The notes: generated by a model from the sequence alone, not told the origin. A stretch of 64,000 nt of DNA from JBEKCD01 sp050015055 (GCA_050015055.1 JBEKCD010000005.1:1-64000); one strand, 5' to 3'. Shown: positions 25,178 through 33,749, numbered from the stretch's first letter. Program-made: numbers and translations.

Positions 25178-27007
25178 ATGTGTGGCATATTCGGTTGCGT
25201 CTTGAAGGAAGGAAACGCTTCACCACTGATACACGCTGCTCTGAAGAGACTCGAGTACCGTGGCTACGACTCAGTCGGCGTGGTAACCCTGCACGACGGC
25301 AAGCTCTACATGAAGAAAGACCAGGGAAAAATAGATGACGTCCACAAGCTTCTCAATCTAGACGATTTGCCCGGCAGCCTTGGCATCGGGCACACAAGAT
25401 GGGCAACACACGGCGCCCCCCTGCAAGTGAACGCTCACCCCCACGTTGACTGCAGCGGACGGATAGCTGTTGTTCACAACGGCATCATAGAGAATTTTGC
25501 CGACTTGAAAACGGAACTTGAAAATCATGGCCACGTTTTTAAATCCAGAACCGACACTGAAGTAATACCCCACCTCATCGAAGAAAACCTCAAAAACAAC
25601 CCTAGCCCGAGCCTTGAGAAAGCAGTGCTAGAAGCAGTAAAAAGACTCGAAGGGTCATACGCAATAGCGGTCGTCTCCACGACCGAGCCCAACAAAATAA
25701 TCTGTGCAAGAAACGAAAGCCCACTCGTAGTCGGAGTCAATCAGGACGCGGTGTACTTTGGCTCCGACATCCCAGCGTTCCTACCCTTGACAAACAAGGC
25801 AATCATCGTGGAGGACGGCGAACTTGTCACGCTTTCAACGGAAGGAGTGGAAATTAAGAAGATTGCTGACTCGAAAATTGTCAAGCGCGAGCCGAAAATC
25901 ATTGATTGGACCCCTGAAATGGCGGTCAAGCAGGGCTATCCACACTTCATGATTAAGGAGATTCATGAACAGGCCGAGTGCCTGAGAAACACGCTCAGGG
26001 TGCAGGAGCACTACGCTGATTTGATGGCCACCTTTCTCGACCGTGCACGAGAGGTGTACCTCGCCGCGTGCGGAACATCCTACCATGCTTGCTGGGCAGC
26101 CTCGTACATGCTTTCAAAACTTGCGTTCTTACCAACCTACCCGGTAATCGCCTCCGAGTTCATAGAGCAGCACGGCAAATCCGTTAACATTGAGAGCACC
26201 ATCTTGGCCGTCAGTCAATCAGGTGAAACCGCGGACACCCTGGCTGCGGTGAACGCCGCCAGACAGAGAGCAGCAACGATACTGGGATTAACCAACACAA
26301 TCGGTTCAACGTTGACGCGGGTTTCGCGAGTCTACATCGGCCAACAGTCAGGCCCAGAAATTGGAGTGGCGGCAACCAAAACGTTCACCTCACAGCTTTC
26401 AGTCATGGCCCAGCTGGCCCTGAGACTGGCAAAGAAGAGAGGCAAGGTTTCACAGGACGAAATGGACTATTTGGCCGAGAGACTGTGCAAGCTGCCGGAC
26501 ACCGTGCAAACCATAATCGACACGCAGGAGGAAAAAGCGAAACAGATAGCGAAGAAATACAAGGACAAGAAAGACTTCTTCTTCCTTGGACGAGGAATCA
26601 GCACAGCAACGGCTTTTGAAGGCAGGCTCAAACTCATGGAAATAGCCTATGCGCCTGCAATAGCCTTTCCAGCCGGAGAGAGCAAACACGGCCCGATAAG
26701 CCTCATAGAGCCAGGTTTCCCCGTCGTCTTTGTGTGTCCAAAGGATGAGACGCATAAAACGTTGATAGGCAACATAATGGAAATGAAAGCCCGAGGAGCC
26801 TCAATAATCGCGGTCCTAGAAGAAGAAGATGAAGAAATCAAGAACCTCGTTGACGATTACATGGAAGTGCCCAAGGGCGTGCCCGAAGTTCTGTCACCAA
26901 TAGCTTTCATTATCCCGCTGCAATTATTCGCGTACTACATGGCTGTCGAGAGAGGGTACAACCCAGACATGCCCAGAAACCTAGCAAAATCAGTCACAGT
27001 GAAGTAG
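25178..27007 (+). CDS. glmS: Glutamine--fructose-6-phosphate aminotransferase
   Basis: Makes glucosamine-6-phosphate from fructose-6-phosphate and glutamine, the first step to UDP-N-acetylglucosamine for glycans. The catalytic Cys follows the start (MCGIFGCVL), and the glutaminase domain has HTRWATHGAP and NGIIENFADL. Two SIS isomerase domains follow: CGTSYHACWAA...SQSGETADTLAAV, and GRGISTATAFEGRLKLMEIA with PAGESKHGPISLI. The end PRNLAKSVTVK is family-typical, as is 609 aa. GAGGTC precedes the ATG. Confidence 0.97.
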   Translation: MCGIFGCVLKEGNASPLIHAALKRLEYRGYDSVGVVTLHDGKLYMKKDQGKIDDVHKLLNLDDLPGSLGIGHTRWATHGAPLQVNAHPHVDCSGRIAVVHNGIIENFADLKTELENHGHVFKSRTDTEVIPHLIEENLKNNPSPSLEKAVLEAVKRLEGSYAIAVVSTTEPNKIICARNESPLVVGVNQDAVYFGSDIPAFLPLTNKAIIVEDGELVTLSTEGVEIKKIADSKIVKREPKIIDWTPEMAVKQGYPHFMIKEIHEQAECLRNTLRVQEHYADLMATFLDRAREVYLAACGTSYHACWAASYMLSKLAFLPTYPVIASEFIEQHGKSVNIESTILAVSQSGETADTLAAVNAARQRAATILGLTNTIGSTLTRVSRVYIGQQSGPEIGVAATKTFTSQLSVMAQLALRLAKKRGKVSQDEMDYLAERLCKLPDTVQTIIDTQEEKAKQIAKKYKDKKDFFFLGRGISTATAFEGRLKLMEIAYAPAIAFPAGESKHGPISLIEPGFPVVFVCPKDETHKTLIGNIMEMKARGASIIAVLEEEDEEIKNLVDDYMEVPKGVPEVLSPIAFIIPLQLFAYYMAVERGYNPDMPRNLAKSVTVK

Positions 27008-27065
27008 ACAACCCAACATCGATATAAGCCTGCCAGCACAGCCTCATGGTCGAGGATGAGAAGGC

Positions 27066-28046
27066 TTGGAAGTATGGCAGAAACTGTTGAGGTTTAATCC
27101 CCTCCCCCAGCTCCTCTCCTCGAAAAACGACGCAATCGTGTTTTTTGCAAACCGCGACCTGCTAAATGTGAGAGAAGGTTCCGTAGAGACGTTGTGGAAA
27201 CTCCCGCCTGTAGCAAAGATGCTGAAGCAACAACAGGAGGATGGTTCTTGGAAGTATCCCGGCGGCGACCTAAGCATTCGTTCGCGGGCCAACTACAATC
27301 AGCTCGAAACGTACCGCAAACTAGGGGAACTCGTGGAGCAATACGGGCTCAACAACAACCATTCCGTGGTGAGAAAGGCCGCTGAGTTCTTGTTCACATT
27401 TCAAACCGATGAAGGAGACTTCAGGGGAATCTATGGAGATCAGTACACTCCAAACTACACCGCAGGAATCATGGAACTTTTGATAAAGGCAGGGTACGAG
27501 AATGACCGGCGAATAGAGAAAGGGTTCGAGTGGCTACTTGCAAAACGGCAGGATGATGGAGGATGGGCCATACCCATCCGAACCAGAAACCTGAAGCTAA
27601 ACGTCATAGGTATGAAAGCCGAAACCGTGCAGCCTGACCAGTCAAAACCCTTCTCCCACCTAGTCACGGGCGTGGTACTCCGCGCTTTCGCGGCTCACAA
27701 AACCTACCGGAGGTCAGATGAAGCGAAGACCGCAGGAAAGCTGCTGGCTTCACGTTTTTTCAGACGGGACTTCTACCCTGACCGAGGCACGCCCCAGTAC
27801 TGGACCAGATTTACCTATCCCTTTTGGTTCACGGATCTGCTGTCCTCACTTGATTCTCTATCGTTCTTTGGGTTCAATTTATGCGACTCTCAAGTCAAGA
27901 CAGCCGTACAGTGGTTTGTGGAAAAGCAGCAGAAAAACGGCCTGTGGAACCTGTCCCTTCTGAAGAACGGAAAAAAGAAGGATCTCAACACTTGGGTATG
28001 CGTGGCAATTTGTCGAGCGATCAAGCGTTTACACGGGGGAGTTTGA
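27066..28046 (+). CDS. Prenyltransferase/squalene-cyclase-fold protein
   Basis: A 326-residue alpha-toroid protein. Repeats of the QW-like type are seen: QQQEDGSWKYPGG, FTFQTDEGDFRGIYGD, AKRQDDGGWAIPI and EKQQKNGLWNLSL, each followed by helices. The family includes squalene cyclases and prenyltransferase beta subunits, but the DxDD-type catalytic motif of cyclases is absent and the protein is about half the size of a cyclase, so I would not call it an enzyme of hopanoid synthesis. It begins 58 bp after glmS on the same strand. Role unknown. Confidence 0.7.
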   Translation: MEVWQKLLRFNPLPQLLSSKNDAIVFFANRDLLNVREGSVETLWKLPPVAKMLKQQQEDGSWKYPGGDLSIRSRANYNQLETYRKLGELVEQYGLNNNHSVVRKAAEFLFTFQTDEGDFRGIYGDQYTPNYTAGIMELLIKAGYENDRRIEKGFEWLLAKRQDDGGWAIPIRTRNLKLNVIGMKAETVQPDQSKPFSHLVTGVVLRAFAAHKTYRRSDEAKTAGKLLASRFFRRDFYPDRGTPQYWTRFTYPFWFTDLLSSLDSLSFFGFNLCDSQVKTAVQWFVEKQQKNGLWNLSLLKNGKKKDLNTWVCVAICRAIKRLHGGV

Positions 28047-28067
28047 GGCTGACAACGCATTCGTTGT

Positions 28068-28325
28068 TTATGGGCGTTCGAAGTTAAATGTTACTCCCCG
28101 TCGGAGCATGTTGGTTATGCTGTTTTTCAGATCGTTGTAGCAAGCGCTCAGCCGTTTTGCGTCCTCCTTTGACATCCCTTGTGAGACTAGTTGTTGCTCA
28201 AAGGCTCTTCTGGCTTTTCGCACCCTCCATCCTAAGGTCAAGTACATCCAGAAAAGACTCGTGCCCATTATGGCCAAGTGTGGAGTTGCCTTGAACACCG
28301 CTTTAACCGTTGGCGCTACGCTCAT
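28068..28325 (-). CDS. Small helical protein with N-terminal membrane segment
   Basis: An 85-residue protein. A hydrophobic helix (HLAIMGTSLFWMYLTLGW) is followed by a charged helical tail RRAFEQQLVSQGMSKEDAKRL, SACYNDLKNSITNMLRRG. That last motif (G-x3-E/DxA-x-L-x3-Y...MLR) is also found in the next gene (28365-28778), suggesting the two are distant paralogues working together. No family known to me. Confidence 0.5.
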   Translation of the reverse strand: MSVAPTVKAVFKATPHLAIMGTSLFWMYLTLGWRVRKARRAFEQQLVSQGMSKEDAKRLSACYNDLKNSITNMLRRGVTFNFERP

Positions 28326-28364
28326 CCTAATCAGCTCACTCCAAAGTTAGAGAAGACGGAAAGA

Positions 28365-28778
28365 TTATTCTTTCTCCTCTTCTCCGCTTTCCCTTCCTCG
28401 ATCTACCGTACGATCGATTCTCTTGTCAAGCTTCTCGCGGATCCTCTTTTCAATTTCCTCGCCTATGTTCTCGCCAGATCTTTCGCCGTGTCTTCCTACA
28501 CCACTGCTTCTAAGCATGTCGCCTATACTGGTGAAGGTTCGCATGTAATCTTCAGTCAGTTTCACCGCTACCTGTTCAGGTAGCCCGCCGTTCTTCAGTT
28601 CTTTGTAGTATGCCGCCGCAGCCTTGCCCATGTTTCTTCCCGCTTCTTCTGAAAAGACCGAGGCCAAGAGGCTTTTTATTAGGGTCGGAACCTCAGAGGA
28701 GACGACACTGAGTATTTCTTTAATGTTTTCTGGGTCCATCTTTCTGTCCTTTCTTTCGTCATCAACCATGTTTTTCAC
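28365..28778 (-). CDS. Helical protein paralogous to its downstream neighbour
   Basis: A 137-residue soluble, helical protein. The core reads SSEVPTLIKSLLASVFSEEA, then NGGLPEQVAVKLTEDYMRTF and SIGDMLRSSG, matching the GM/LP-x-DxA-KL-x3-Y-x5-SI-x-ML pattern of the gene at 28068-28325. The last 40 residues are a highly charged Arg/Glu helix (EEIEKRIREKLDKRIDRTVD). It lies 39 bp upstream of its shorter relative. Function unknown. Confidence 0.5.
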   Translation of the reverse strand: MKNMVDDERKDRKMDPENIKEILSVVSSEVPTLIKSLLASVFSEEAGRNMGKAAAAYYKELKNGGLPEQVAVKLTEDYMRTFTSIGDMLRSSGVGRHGERSGENIGEEIEKRIREKLDKRIDRTVDRGRESGEEEKE

Positions 28779-28791
28779 CTCCTAAATCTCT

Positions 28792-28974
28792 TCACCCTAA
28801 ATTCAGACGAAGTCTCTGCGAAACAGCCCCTATTATGACCGCTTCCATTTGAACCCGTTCTGTTAACCGGCATGGGACTGCTTCAATTATCTTGGGTGAA
28901 CTTGAATTCTTCTCTCCTACAGAGACAAACAGGCTATGCTTTTTACGCGCTTCGTGCAAGTATCCAAACTTCAT
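28792..28974 (-). CDS. Short hypothetical protein (uncertain)
   Basis: A 60-residue ORF 13 bp upstream of the gene at 28365-28778 on the same strand, compatible with a three-gene operon. It is basic with a hydrophobic stretch (RVQMEAVIIGAVSQRLRLNL) but shows no recognisable fold. Three TGGTCA half-sites (29003-29052) sit upstream, where its promoter should be. Confidence 0.3.
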   Translation of the reverse strand: MKFGYLHEARKKHSLFVSVGEKNSSSPKIIEAVPCRLTERVQMEAVIIGAVSQRLRLNLG

Positions 28975-29034
28975 TTTTTCTCAGCTCAAACTATCATAAG
29001 AGTGGTCACCAGAGTTAGGTGTTCTGTGCAATAG

Positions 29035-29052
29035 TGACCAGTCTAGTGGTCA
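29035..29052. promoter_or_regulatory. TGACCA/TGGTCA inverted repeat
   Basis: TGACCA-GTCTAG-TGGTCA overlaps the end of the winged-helix gene and sits upstream of the small-protein operon; a further TGGTCACC lies at 29003-29010. These could be operator half-sites for the neighbouring regulator. Confidence 0.3.
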
Positions 29053-29558
29053 GTCTTCTCTGCTAGCTCGTAGGTGGGAACACGTCCTTCAGCCTTCAAC
29101 AGGACACCCTGCTTCAACAGTTCTTTCACCCTGTCCCGCACTATGCGTCTGCTTGCTTTTCCTCGCATCGAGGCCACCTGTCTCGTGATAGCCGAAATGT
29201 TCAAAGCTCCCTTCACAGCCAATGCTTGCACAACGCATCTTGAAATGTCGTCCTGAGCAATCGGCTTCTGGCGCAAGTATTTCTCAGCACTTTTCAAACG
29301 AGAAGCAATCTTCAACGGTTCACCGTACATTCCTATTCCCATCTTCGTCAACCTCAACGTGGCGGCCAGCCCCTCATACTCTGGCTTCTCAAGAATCAAC
29401 TCTTCAAGAAGATCAAGTCTCCGAATTATTTGGTCGAGTTTCTTGCTCAATTCTTCCGCACCGGAAACGGAGGCCTCTTCCCCGCTCAAGTTCTCCCTGC
29501 CGCTCAAACGTGACTGAGTTACATAGTCACTCCATTGTTTAAATGGTTGACTACACAA
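29043..29558 (-). CDS. Winged-helix DNA-binding protein with coiled coil
   Basis: A 171-residue protein. Residues 30-60 are a coiled coil (SKKLDQIIRRLDLLEELILE), then comes a linker helix region, and residues 105-168 form a winged helix: CVVQALAVKGALNISAITRQ, KASRRIVRDRVKELLKQG, VLLKAEGRVPTYELAEK. It is probably a dimeric transcription regulator. It is the most upstream of four same-strand genes (29558 to 28068). Targets unknown, though the TGGTCA repeats near its 3' end are candidates. Confidence 0.65.
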   Translation of the reverse strand: MCSQPFKQWSDYVTQSRLSGRENLSGEEASVSGAEELSKKLDQIIRRLDLLEELILEKPEYEGLAATLRLTKMGIGMYGEPLKIASRLKSAEKYLRQKPIAQDDISRCVVQALAVKGALNISAITRQVASMRGKASRRIVRDRVKELLKQGVLLKAEGRVPTYELAEKTDH

Positions 29559-29715
29559 AACCTCGGAGGCATAACAAACGTTCCCGACACAATCATCAAT
29601 TTACGTCTACAGAGGCGTCATCAACAAGAACGTCTGCCTGACCATTTAACGTAGCGTCGTTTCTTATTCTGTATCTTATCTTCAAATGCAAATGTGTTAA
29701 TAACTCACTTTGTGA

Positions 29716-30443
29716 ATGTCTATCATGGTGCTTCGAGTGGAAGGAAGTGAGTGGGAGAAGCTCATCCAGAACTTGATTAAGGGTGATATCCTCCGCTCTC
29801 CGAAGGTAATCCAAGCAATGCGCTCTGTTCCGAGGGAGAAGTTTCTCCCCGAAAACATGCGCTCCTACAGCGCTACAGACACGCCGCTTCCGATTGGTTT
29901 CGGGCAGACGGCTTCGGCGCCACATAGCCTCGGCTCAGCTCCGAGACTAGGCGAAACATGGTCTCAATCATGAATGAAGCCCTGCAGTTGGAAGTAGGCA
30001 ACAAGGTTCTCGAAGTCGGAGCGGGTTCAGGTTGGCACGCTGCCACAATAGCGGAGCTGGTCGCACCAAGCGGTGCTCCCCGGAGCGAATATGGTCATGT
30101 CTATACTGTGGAAATCGTTCAGGACCTGGCTGATTTCGCAAGAAAAAACATAATGAAAGCCGGATTCGGCGACCGCGTCACGATAATCAGCGGCGACGGC
30201 TCGCTCGGTTTCCCAGAAAAAGCCCCCTATGACAAGATCCTAGTGACTGCAGCGGCACCAGACATTCCGAAACCGCTAATCGACCAGTTGAAATCGGGCG
30301 GCATTATGCTAATCCCGGTTGGAAGCGCATCTCTATTCCAAAACCTGATGAAAATTGCAAAAACAAACGGAAAAATCAAAGAAGAAAACCTCGGCGGAGT
30401 GGCGTTCGTACCGCTCACAGGAAAGCACGGCCACAGATTTTAA
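29716..30443 (+). pseudogene. pcm: Protein-L-isoaspartate O-methyltransferase, interrupted by 32 nt
   Basis: Repairs isoaspartyl residues in damaged proteins with SAM. The N-terminal half (ATG 29716 or 29725) reads VIQAMRSVPREKFLPENM, then DTPLPIGFGQTASAPH, and runs into a wrong frame. The rest resumes at ATG 29958 (MVSIMNEALQLEVGNKVLEV, GAGSGWHAATIAELV) and finishes normally at KHGHRF. In normal enzymes SAPH is followed directly by MVSIM; here 32 extra bases (29926-29957) sit between them, containing the hairpin CTCGG-CTCAGCT-CCGAG. It is a pseudogene, a spliced gene, or an assembly error; the body is otherwise intact. Confidence 0.8.
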
Positions 30444-30482
30444 CGAATTCTCCCGATTCTTTTCTCCTAGGCCGACGTGTGA

Positions 30483-31784
30483 TTATTGGATATTAAGTTT
30501 ATCCCTGTACGCTTCTAGATCTAGCCAGCCGTGTCCGCTGATGTTCATGCATATTGTTTTTTCCGCGCCCGCTTTCTCAGCCTTAAGCGCTTCGTCTATT
30601 CCTGCTCGAACAGCATAGCTGGATTCGGGGGCGGGCAGCCATCCTTCAGTCTGCACGAACATTCTTGCAGCTTCGAAAATCGATTTCTCGTCCACCGGAT
30701 AACTCACTGCCTTGACGATGTTGTGTTTTTTCAATAGGCTTATGATTGGCCCGGCTGCGTGATAGCGTAAACCGTCAGCCCTAATGGGCACCATGTCAGA
30801 CTTGTGGCCTAAGGTGTACATTTTCAGAAGCGGAGTGTGTTCAGCCACGTCGGCGAAGTCATACTTGTACTCTCCCTTAACAAGGTTCGGCGCAGCCTCA
30901 GTCTGTGCTGCCAAGAATTCGCATTTCCGCTTGCCTTTCAAGACCTCGCCGATGAAGGGAAGAGCTATTCCGCCGAAGTTGGAGCCGCCGCCCAAGCAAG
31001 CGACGATCAAGTCAGGCTTCTCATCAATCATGTCAAACTGTTTAATCGTTTCAAGTCCTATCACCGACTGCTGCATCATAACATGGTTCAACACTGAACC
31101 CAGACAGTACACGCTGTTCTCATGCGTCTCCGTGTACTCCAACCCTTCAGAAATCGCGATGCCCAAAGAACCAGGGCTCTTCGGATTCTTCGAAAGTATC
31201 TCCTTGCCCATCTTCGTTTCCTTGCTGGGGGAAGCAAAAACCTTCGCGCCCAGAAGCTTCATCAACGTTTTCCTGTCGGTCTTCCAATCATATACAGATC
31301 TAACCCAGAAGACCACGCATTCGAGGTTCAAGAGCTTGGCAGCATACGCGAGCGCCGTCCCCCACTGTCCCGCACCCGTCTCGGTACTCAACGTCGTCTT
31401 GCCCTCCTTCATCGCGTAGTAAGCCTGCGCAATCGCCGTGTTCGTTTTGTGCGAACCCGTCGGAGACAAGTCCTCACGCTTGTAAAACAGCTTGACCTTC
31501 TTCAACCCCAAGCTTTTCTCCAAGCGTTTCGCGCGGTAGAGTGGCCTCGGCCGGCCCATGTGAATGTACAGTTCCCGAATGTCTTCAGGAATGGAAACCC
31601 AGCTTTGAGCTGACATCTCCTGCCCAAGAGACTCTTTAATCATAGTTCTGCCCAGGTACTCCATCCGTGAAGGCCCCGTCTCAGGCTCCTTCGGAGGGGG
31701 AAGCGGCTCGGGCAAGTCGGGCAGGATGTTGTACCACTTAGTGGGAAACTCGTCTATCGGCAGAGCAATCTGATCAGGTTTCAT
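30483..31784 (-). CDS. trpB2: Tryptophan synthase beta chain, TrpB2 type
   Basis: PLP enzyme that condenses indole and serine to tryptophan, or acts as a serine deaminase as proposed for TrpB2 forms. The PLP lysine lies in LSPTGSHKTNTAIAQ, followed by TETGAGQWGTALAYAAKLL, the phosphate-binding ACLGGGSNFGGIALPF and the end ICMNISGHGWLDLEAY. The 433-aa size and the N-terminal extension (RPRPLYRAKRLEKSLG) are typical of TrpB2 and not TrpB1. No trpA or other trp genes are present, in line with a role outside an operon. Confidence 0.93.
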   Translation of the reverse strand: MKPDQIALPIDEFPTKWYNILPDLPEPLPPPKEPETGPSRMEYLGRTMIKESLGQEMSAQSWVSIPEDIRELYIHMGRPRPLYRAKRLEKSLGLKKVKLFYKREDLSPTGSHKTNTAIAQAYYAMKEGKTTLSTETGAGQWGTALAYAAKLLNLECVVFWVRSVYDWKTDRKTLMKLLGAKVFASPSKETKMGKEILSKNPKSPGSLGIAISEGLEYTETHENSVYCLGSVLNHVMMQQSVIGLETIKQFDMIDEKPDLIVACLGGGSNFGGIALPFIGEVLKGKRKCEFLAAQTEAAPNLVKGEYKYDFADVAEHTPLLKMYTLGHKSDMVPIRADGLRYHAAGPIISLLKKHNIVKAVSYPVDEKSIFEAARMFVQTEGWLPAPESSYAVRAGIDEALKAEKAGAEKTICMNISGHGWLDLEAYRDKLNIQ

Positions 31785-31857
31785 AACCGTTCACCATCTT
31801 TGGAAGCCTATAGTATGATGGGTTACGAATTAAAGATTTCCCCGTTGGTCGCCGTAA

Positions 31858-32892
31858 CTATCCGAACCACTTCTCAAGCGTCGTCTTTCCCTTTTGACTG
31901 GTAATGCCCTTCTGCATCTTCTCCAACGCTTTGCGAACACGTTCTTCAGAAAAGTCTCTCCCCCGGCAGATGAAATCTACCACGCCTTCTACATCTGGCG
32001 CGCGCCACTCCAGCCTGTAACTGTCCGTCACCTTCGGATGCAGAAAAATCTCCCTAATTCTTTGAGGTTCAACCGGAAACTCTGCATTTTCAACATGAAC
32101 AACGGCCTGCTCCAAGCTTCCATACTGCTTGACCAATTTTAAGGCAGTTTTAGGCCCTAAACCCTTGATCCCGTCAGGGTTGAAGTCCGTTCCAATCAGT
32201 ATGCCCACGTCAACCAGCTGCTCGTAGGTTATCCCACACTCGTTCAAAACTTGTTGCAACTCAACCAATTCCGGGACAACGTCAATGTACATGTTTTTGC
32301 TAGGAAGCTTCCTTCTACCTGAAATGGTGATGTTCCTGACAAACCTCGGAGCGCCGAAGAGCAGGCTGTCATAGTCCTGACTTGCACAATAATCAGCGTC
32401 TCCACGCTTGGTTATGTGCGCAGCCTGAGCTTCTCCCTCACTGGGCGCCTGAATCCATGGAACACCCATAAAACCCAAAAGCCTCTTGCTGTCCTCCGCC
32501 ATGTAGTCCTTCAAGTGTGACGTGGCCTGAGCGTACACTCTCGCCTCTTCAGGCTTACCTTCCCTCAACGCCTGCTCGTACCTAACCGCAGCCTGCTCCT
32601 TCACTCTCATTCGGCGTTTAATCTCCACCTCCTTAAGAGCAGGCGGCGCGCCGTCAAAAACGTAAACGGGCTTTATCCCCAACTCCACTAAATTGCTCGT
32701 CCGATAAAGCAACCCGCTCAGGTGGCTCGTGACCCTTCCACTGCTGTCCTTCAACGGCGTACCGTCAGGCTGACGAATGATGGCCAAAAACTGGTACAAA
32801 GCGTTGTAGGCGTCTATGGCAAGTGATTTGCCGCCGAAATCCTCAAGCTTGACAATTGTTTTGGGAACGAGGTCGCGGAGGTTTACGCCCAA
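31858..32892 (-). CDS. fen: Flap endonuclease 1
   Basis: Structure-specific 5' flap nuclease for Okazaki fragment maturation and repair. I chose TTG 32892 (MGVNLRDLVPKTIVKLEDFG), the conserved family start; the open frame extends 20 codons further upstream without homology. Active-site acidic residues are in SLAIDAYNALYQF, YVFDGAPPALK, APSEGEAQAAHI, ASQDYDSLLFG and LIGTDFNPDGIKGLGP. The C-terminal PCNA-binding motif is GKTTLEKWFG, so it would load on the clamp. Length 344 aa is standard. Confidence 0.95.
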   Translation of the reverse strand: MGVNLRDLVPKTIVKLEDFGGKSLAIDAYNALYQFLAIIRQPDGTPLKDSSGRVTSHLSGLLYRTSNLVELGIKPVYVFDGAPPALKEVEIKRRMRVKEQAAVRYEQALREGKPEEARVYAQATSHLKDYMAEDSKRLLGFMGVPWIQAPSEGEAQAAHITKRGDADYCASQDYDSLLFGAPRFVRNITISGRRKLPSKNMYIDVVPELVELQQVLNECGITYEQLVDVGILIGTDFNPDGIKGLGPKTALKLVKQYGSLEQAVVHVENAEFPVEPQRIREIFLHPKVTDSYRLEWRAPDVEGVVDFICRGRDFSEERVRKALEKMQKGITSQKGKTTLEKWFG

Positions 32893-33062
32893 AAGTGACC
32901 CCGCAGAACATAGCGTCAAATCGCAGTAATAAACTTGCGCGCCCCTGCGCATCGAGGTTCAAAAAAGGCTTGAGAATTGCCTCCACGTAGTTGACGTTCT
33001 TCGCAAAATCATGTTTGGATCATACAGCAGACCGGGGTAGGTTGTGTCAATGAACACGCTAA

Positions 33063-33206
33063 CACGGAAACCGCAGAACATTGACTGATAGCGCGCGCGA
33101 CGTAGACGGCAACGGCGAAGTAAGCCTGTCAGACCTAACCATTCTGGCTTTGTACCACGGGCAACACCGCCTAGTCCCTGACTCATACATTGAAAATTAC
33201 ATCTGA
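33063..33206 (+). pseudogene. Remnant of a dockerin-like (EF-hand) module
   Basis: A 47-codon frame between stops that starts with no start codon and reads ...SARDVDGNGEVSLSDLTIL then ALYHGQHRLVPDSY before TGA. This matches one dockerin-type repeat: calcium loop D-V-D-G-N-G-E-V-S plus helix, then P-D-S. In this lineage such repeats end large secreted proteins. No upstream gene is left, so it looks like the decayed 3' end of one. It sits in a 668-bp spacer (32893-33560) with no intact gene. Confidence 0.5.
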
Positions 33207-33302
33207 CATTACAAATAAACGGGCCGAGTCCACTCTGAACAGTAGTCAAGCCTGATTTTCTCCATGGTTTGTTACATTTACAGATTACATCTGACATTAC
33301 AA
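33196..33302. repeat. Perfect 19-bp direct repeat
   Basis: ATTACATCTGACATTACAA occurs at 33196-33214 and again at 33284-33302, 88 bp apart. The first copy overlaps the end of the dockerin-like remnant. It may be a duplication scar or a target-site-like duplication; no transposase or terminal inverted repeat lies between. Confidence 0.6.
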
Positions 33303-33510
33303 GTGAAAAAGGGCAGCGACTTTGAAGGGCCCTGATGCAAAAGGTGTTTCAACATACTTGGATTAGCAGCGCGCGCTCGGTTTTGGGGTTTTTTTGAACA
33401 TGGACTCTTGACAGTGCGTATTGGGAGATCCTGCGGCATCGCTTAGAGTTTTGACGATGACATCAGCAGAAGTGCATGCAAGTGCTTCCATGCGAATTGT
33501 GTCTCAAACG

Positions 33511-33520
33511 ATTTATAAGG
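33511..33520 (+). promoter_or_regulatory. TATA-like box for the Zn-ribbon/aEF-1 beta operon
   Basis: ATTTATAAGG lies 41 bp upstream of the ATG at 33561, giving a predicted leader of about 25 nt with GAGGAC as ribosome site. It probably drives the Zn-ribbon and aEF-1 beta genes. Confidence 0.6.
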
Positions 33521-33560
33521 AAGAGTCACAATTACAGAACCGTCATCGAGGACGTTCACC

Positions 33561-33749
33561 ATGACTGAAAGAGCAGCAACGTTAATACTGGTCACGTGTA
33601 CAAGCTGCAACAAACCCATCCCGCCTGGAGCGGAGGCAACCAAGTTCATGTGCCCAAGCTGCGGAGAAATCCAGATTAAACGTTGCGGAAAATGCCGCAA
33701 ATTCGGACGCCCCTACAAGTGTCCCAAGTGCGGTTTCATCGGCCCATAG
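33561..33749 (+). CDS. Zn-ribbon RNA-binding protein (COG2888 type)
   Basis: A 62-residue double zinc-ribbon protein: CTSCNKPIPPGAEATKFMC-PSC in the first ribbon, and CGKCRKFGRPYKCPKCGFIG in the second. The family is conserved in archaea, next to aEF-1 beta as here, and has been proposed to have a role in translation. It is 15 bp ahead of the aEF-1 beta gene and shares its promoter. Confidence 0.9.
   Translation: MTERAATLILVTCTSCNKPIPPGAEATKFMCPSCGEIQIKRCGKCRKFGRPYKCPKCGFIGP

Noticed and set aside
29926..29957. The 32-nt pcm insert as an archaeal bulge-helix-bulge intron
   Set aside because: I could not build the required 4-bp central helix with two 3-nt bulges; only partial pairing was possible, so it stays a possibility to test and not a call.
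32959..33297. A 112-aa minus-strand ORF with several Cys
   Set aside because: It lacks any domain pattern, runs over the dockerin remnant in another frame and has an implausible composition.
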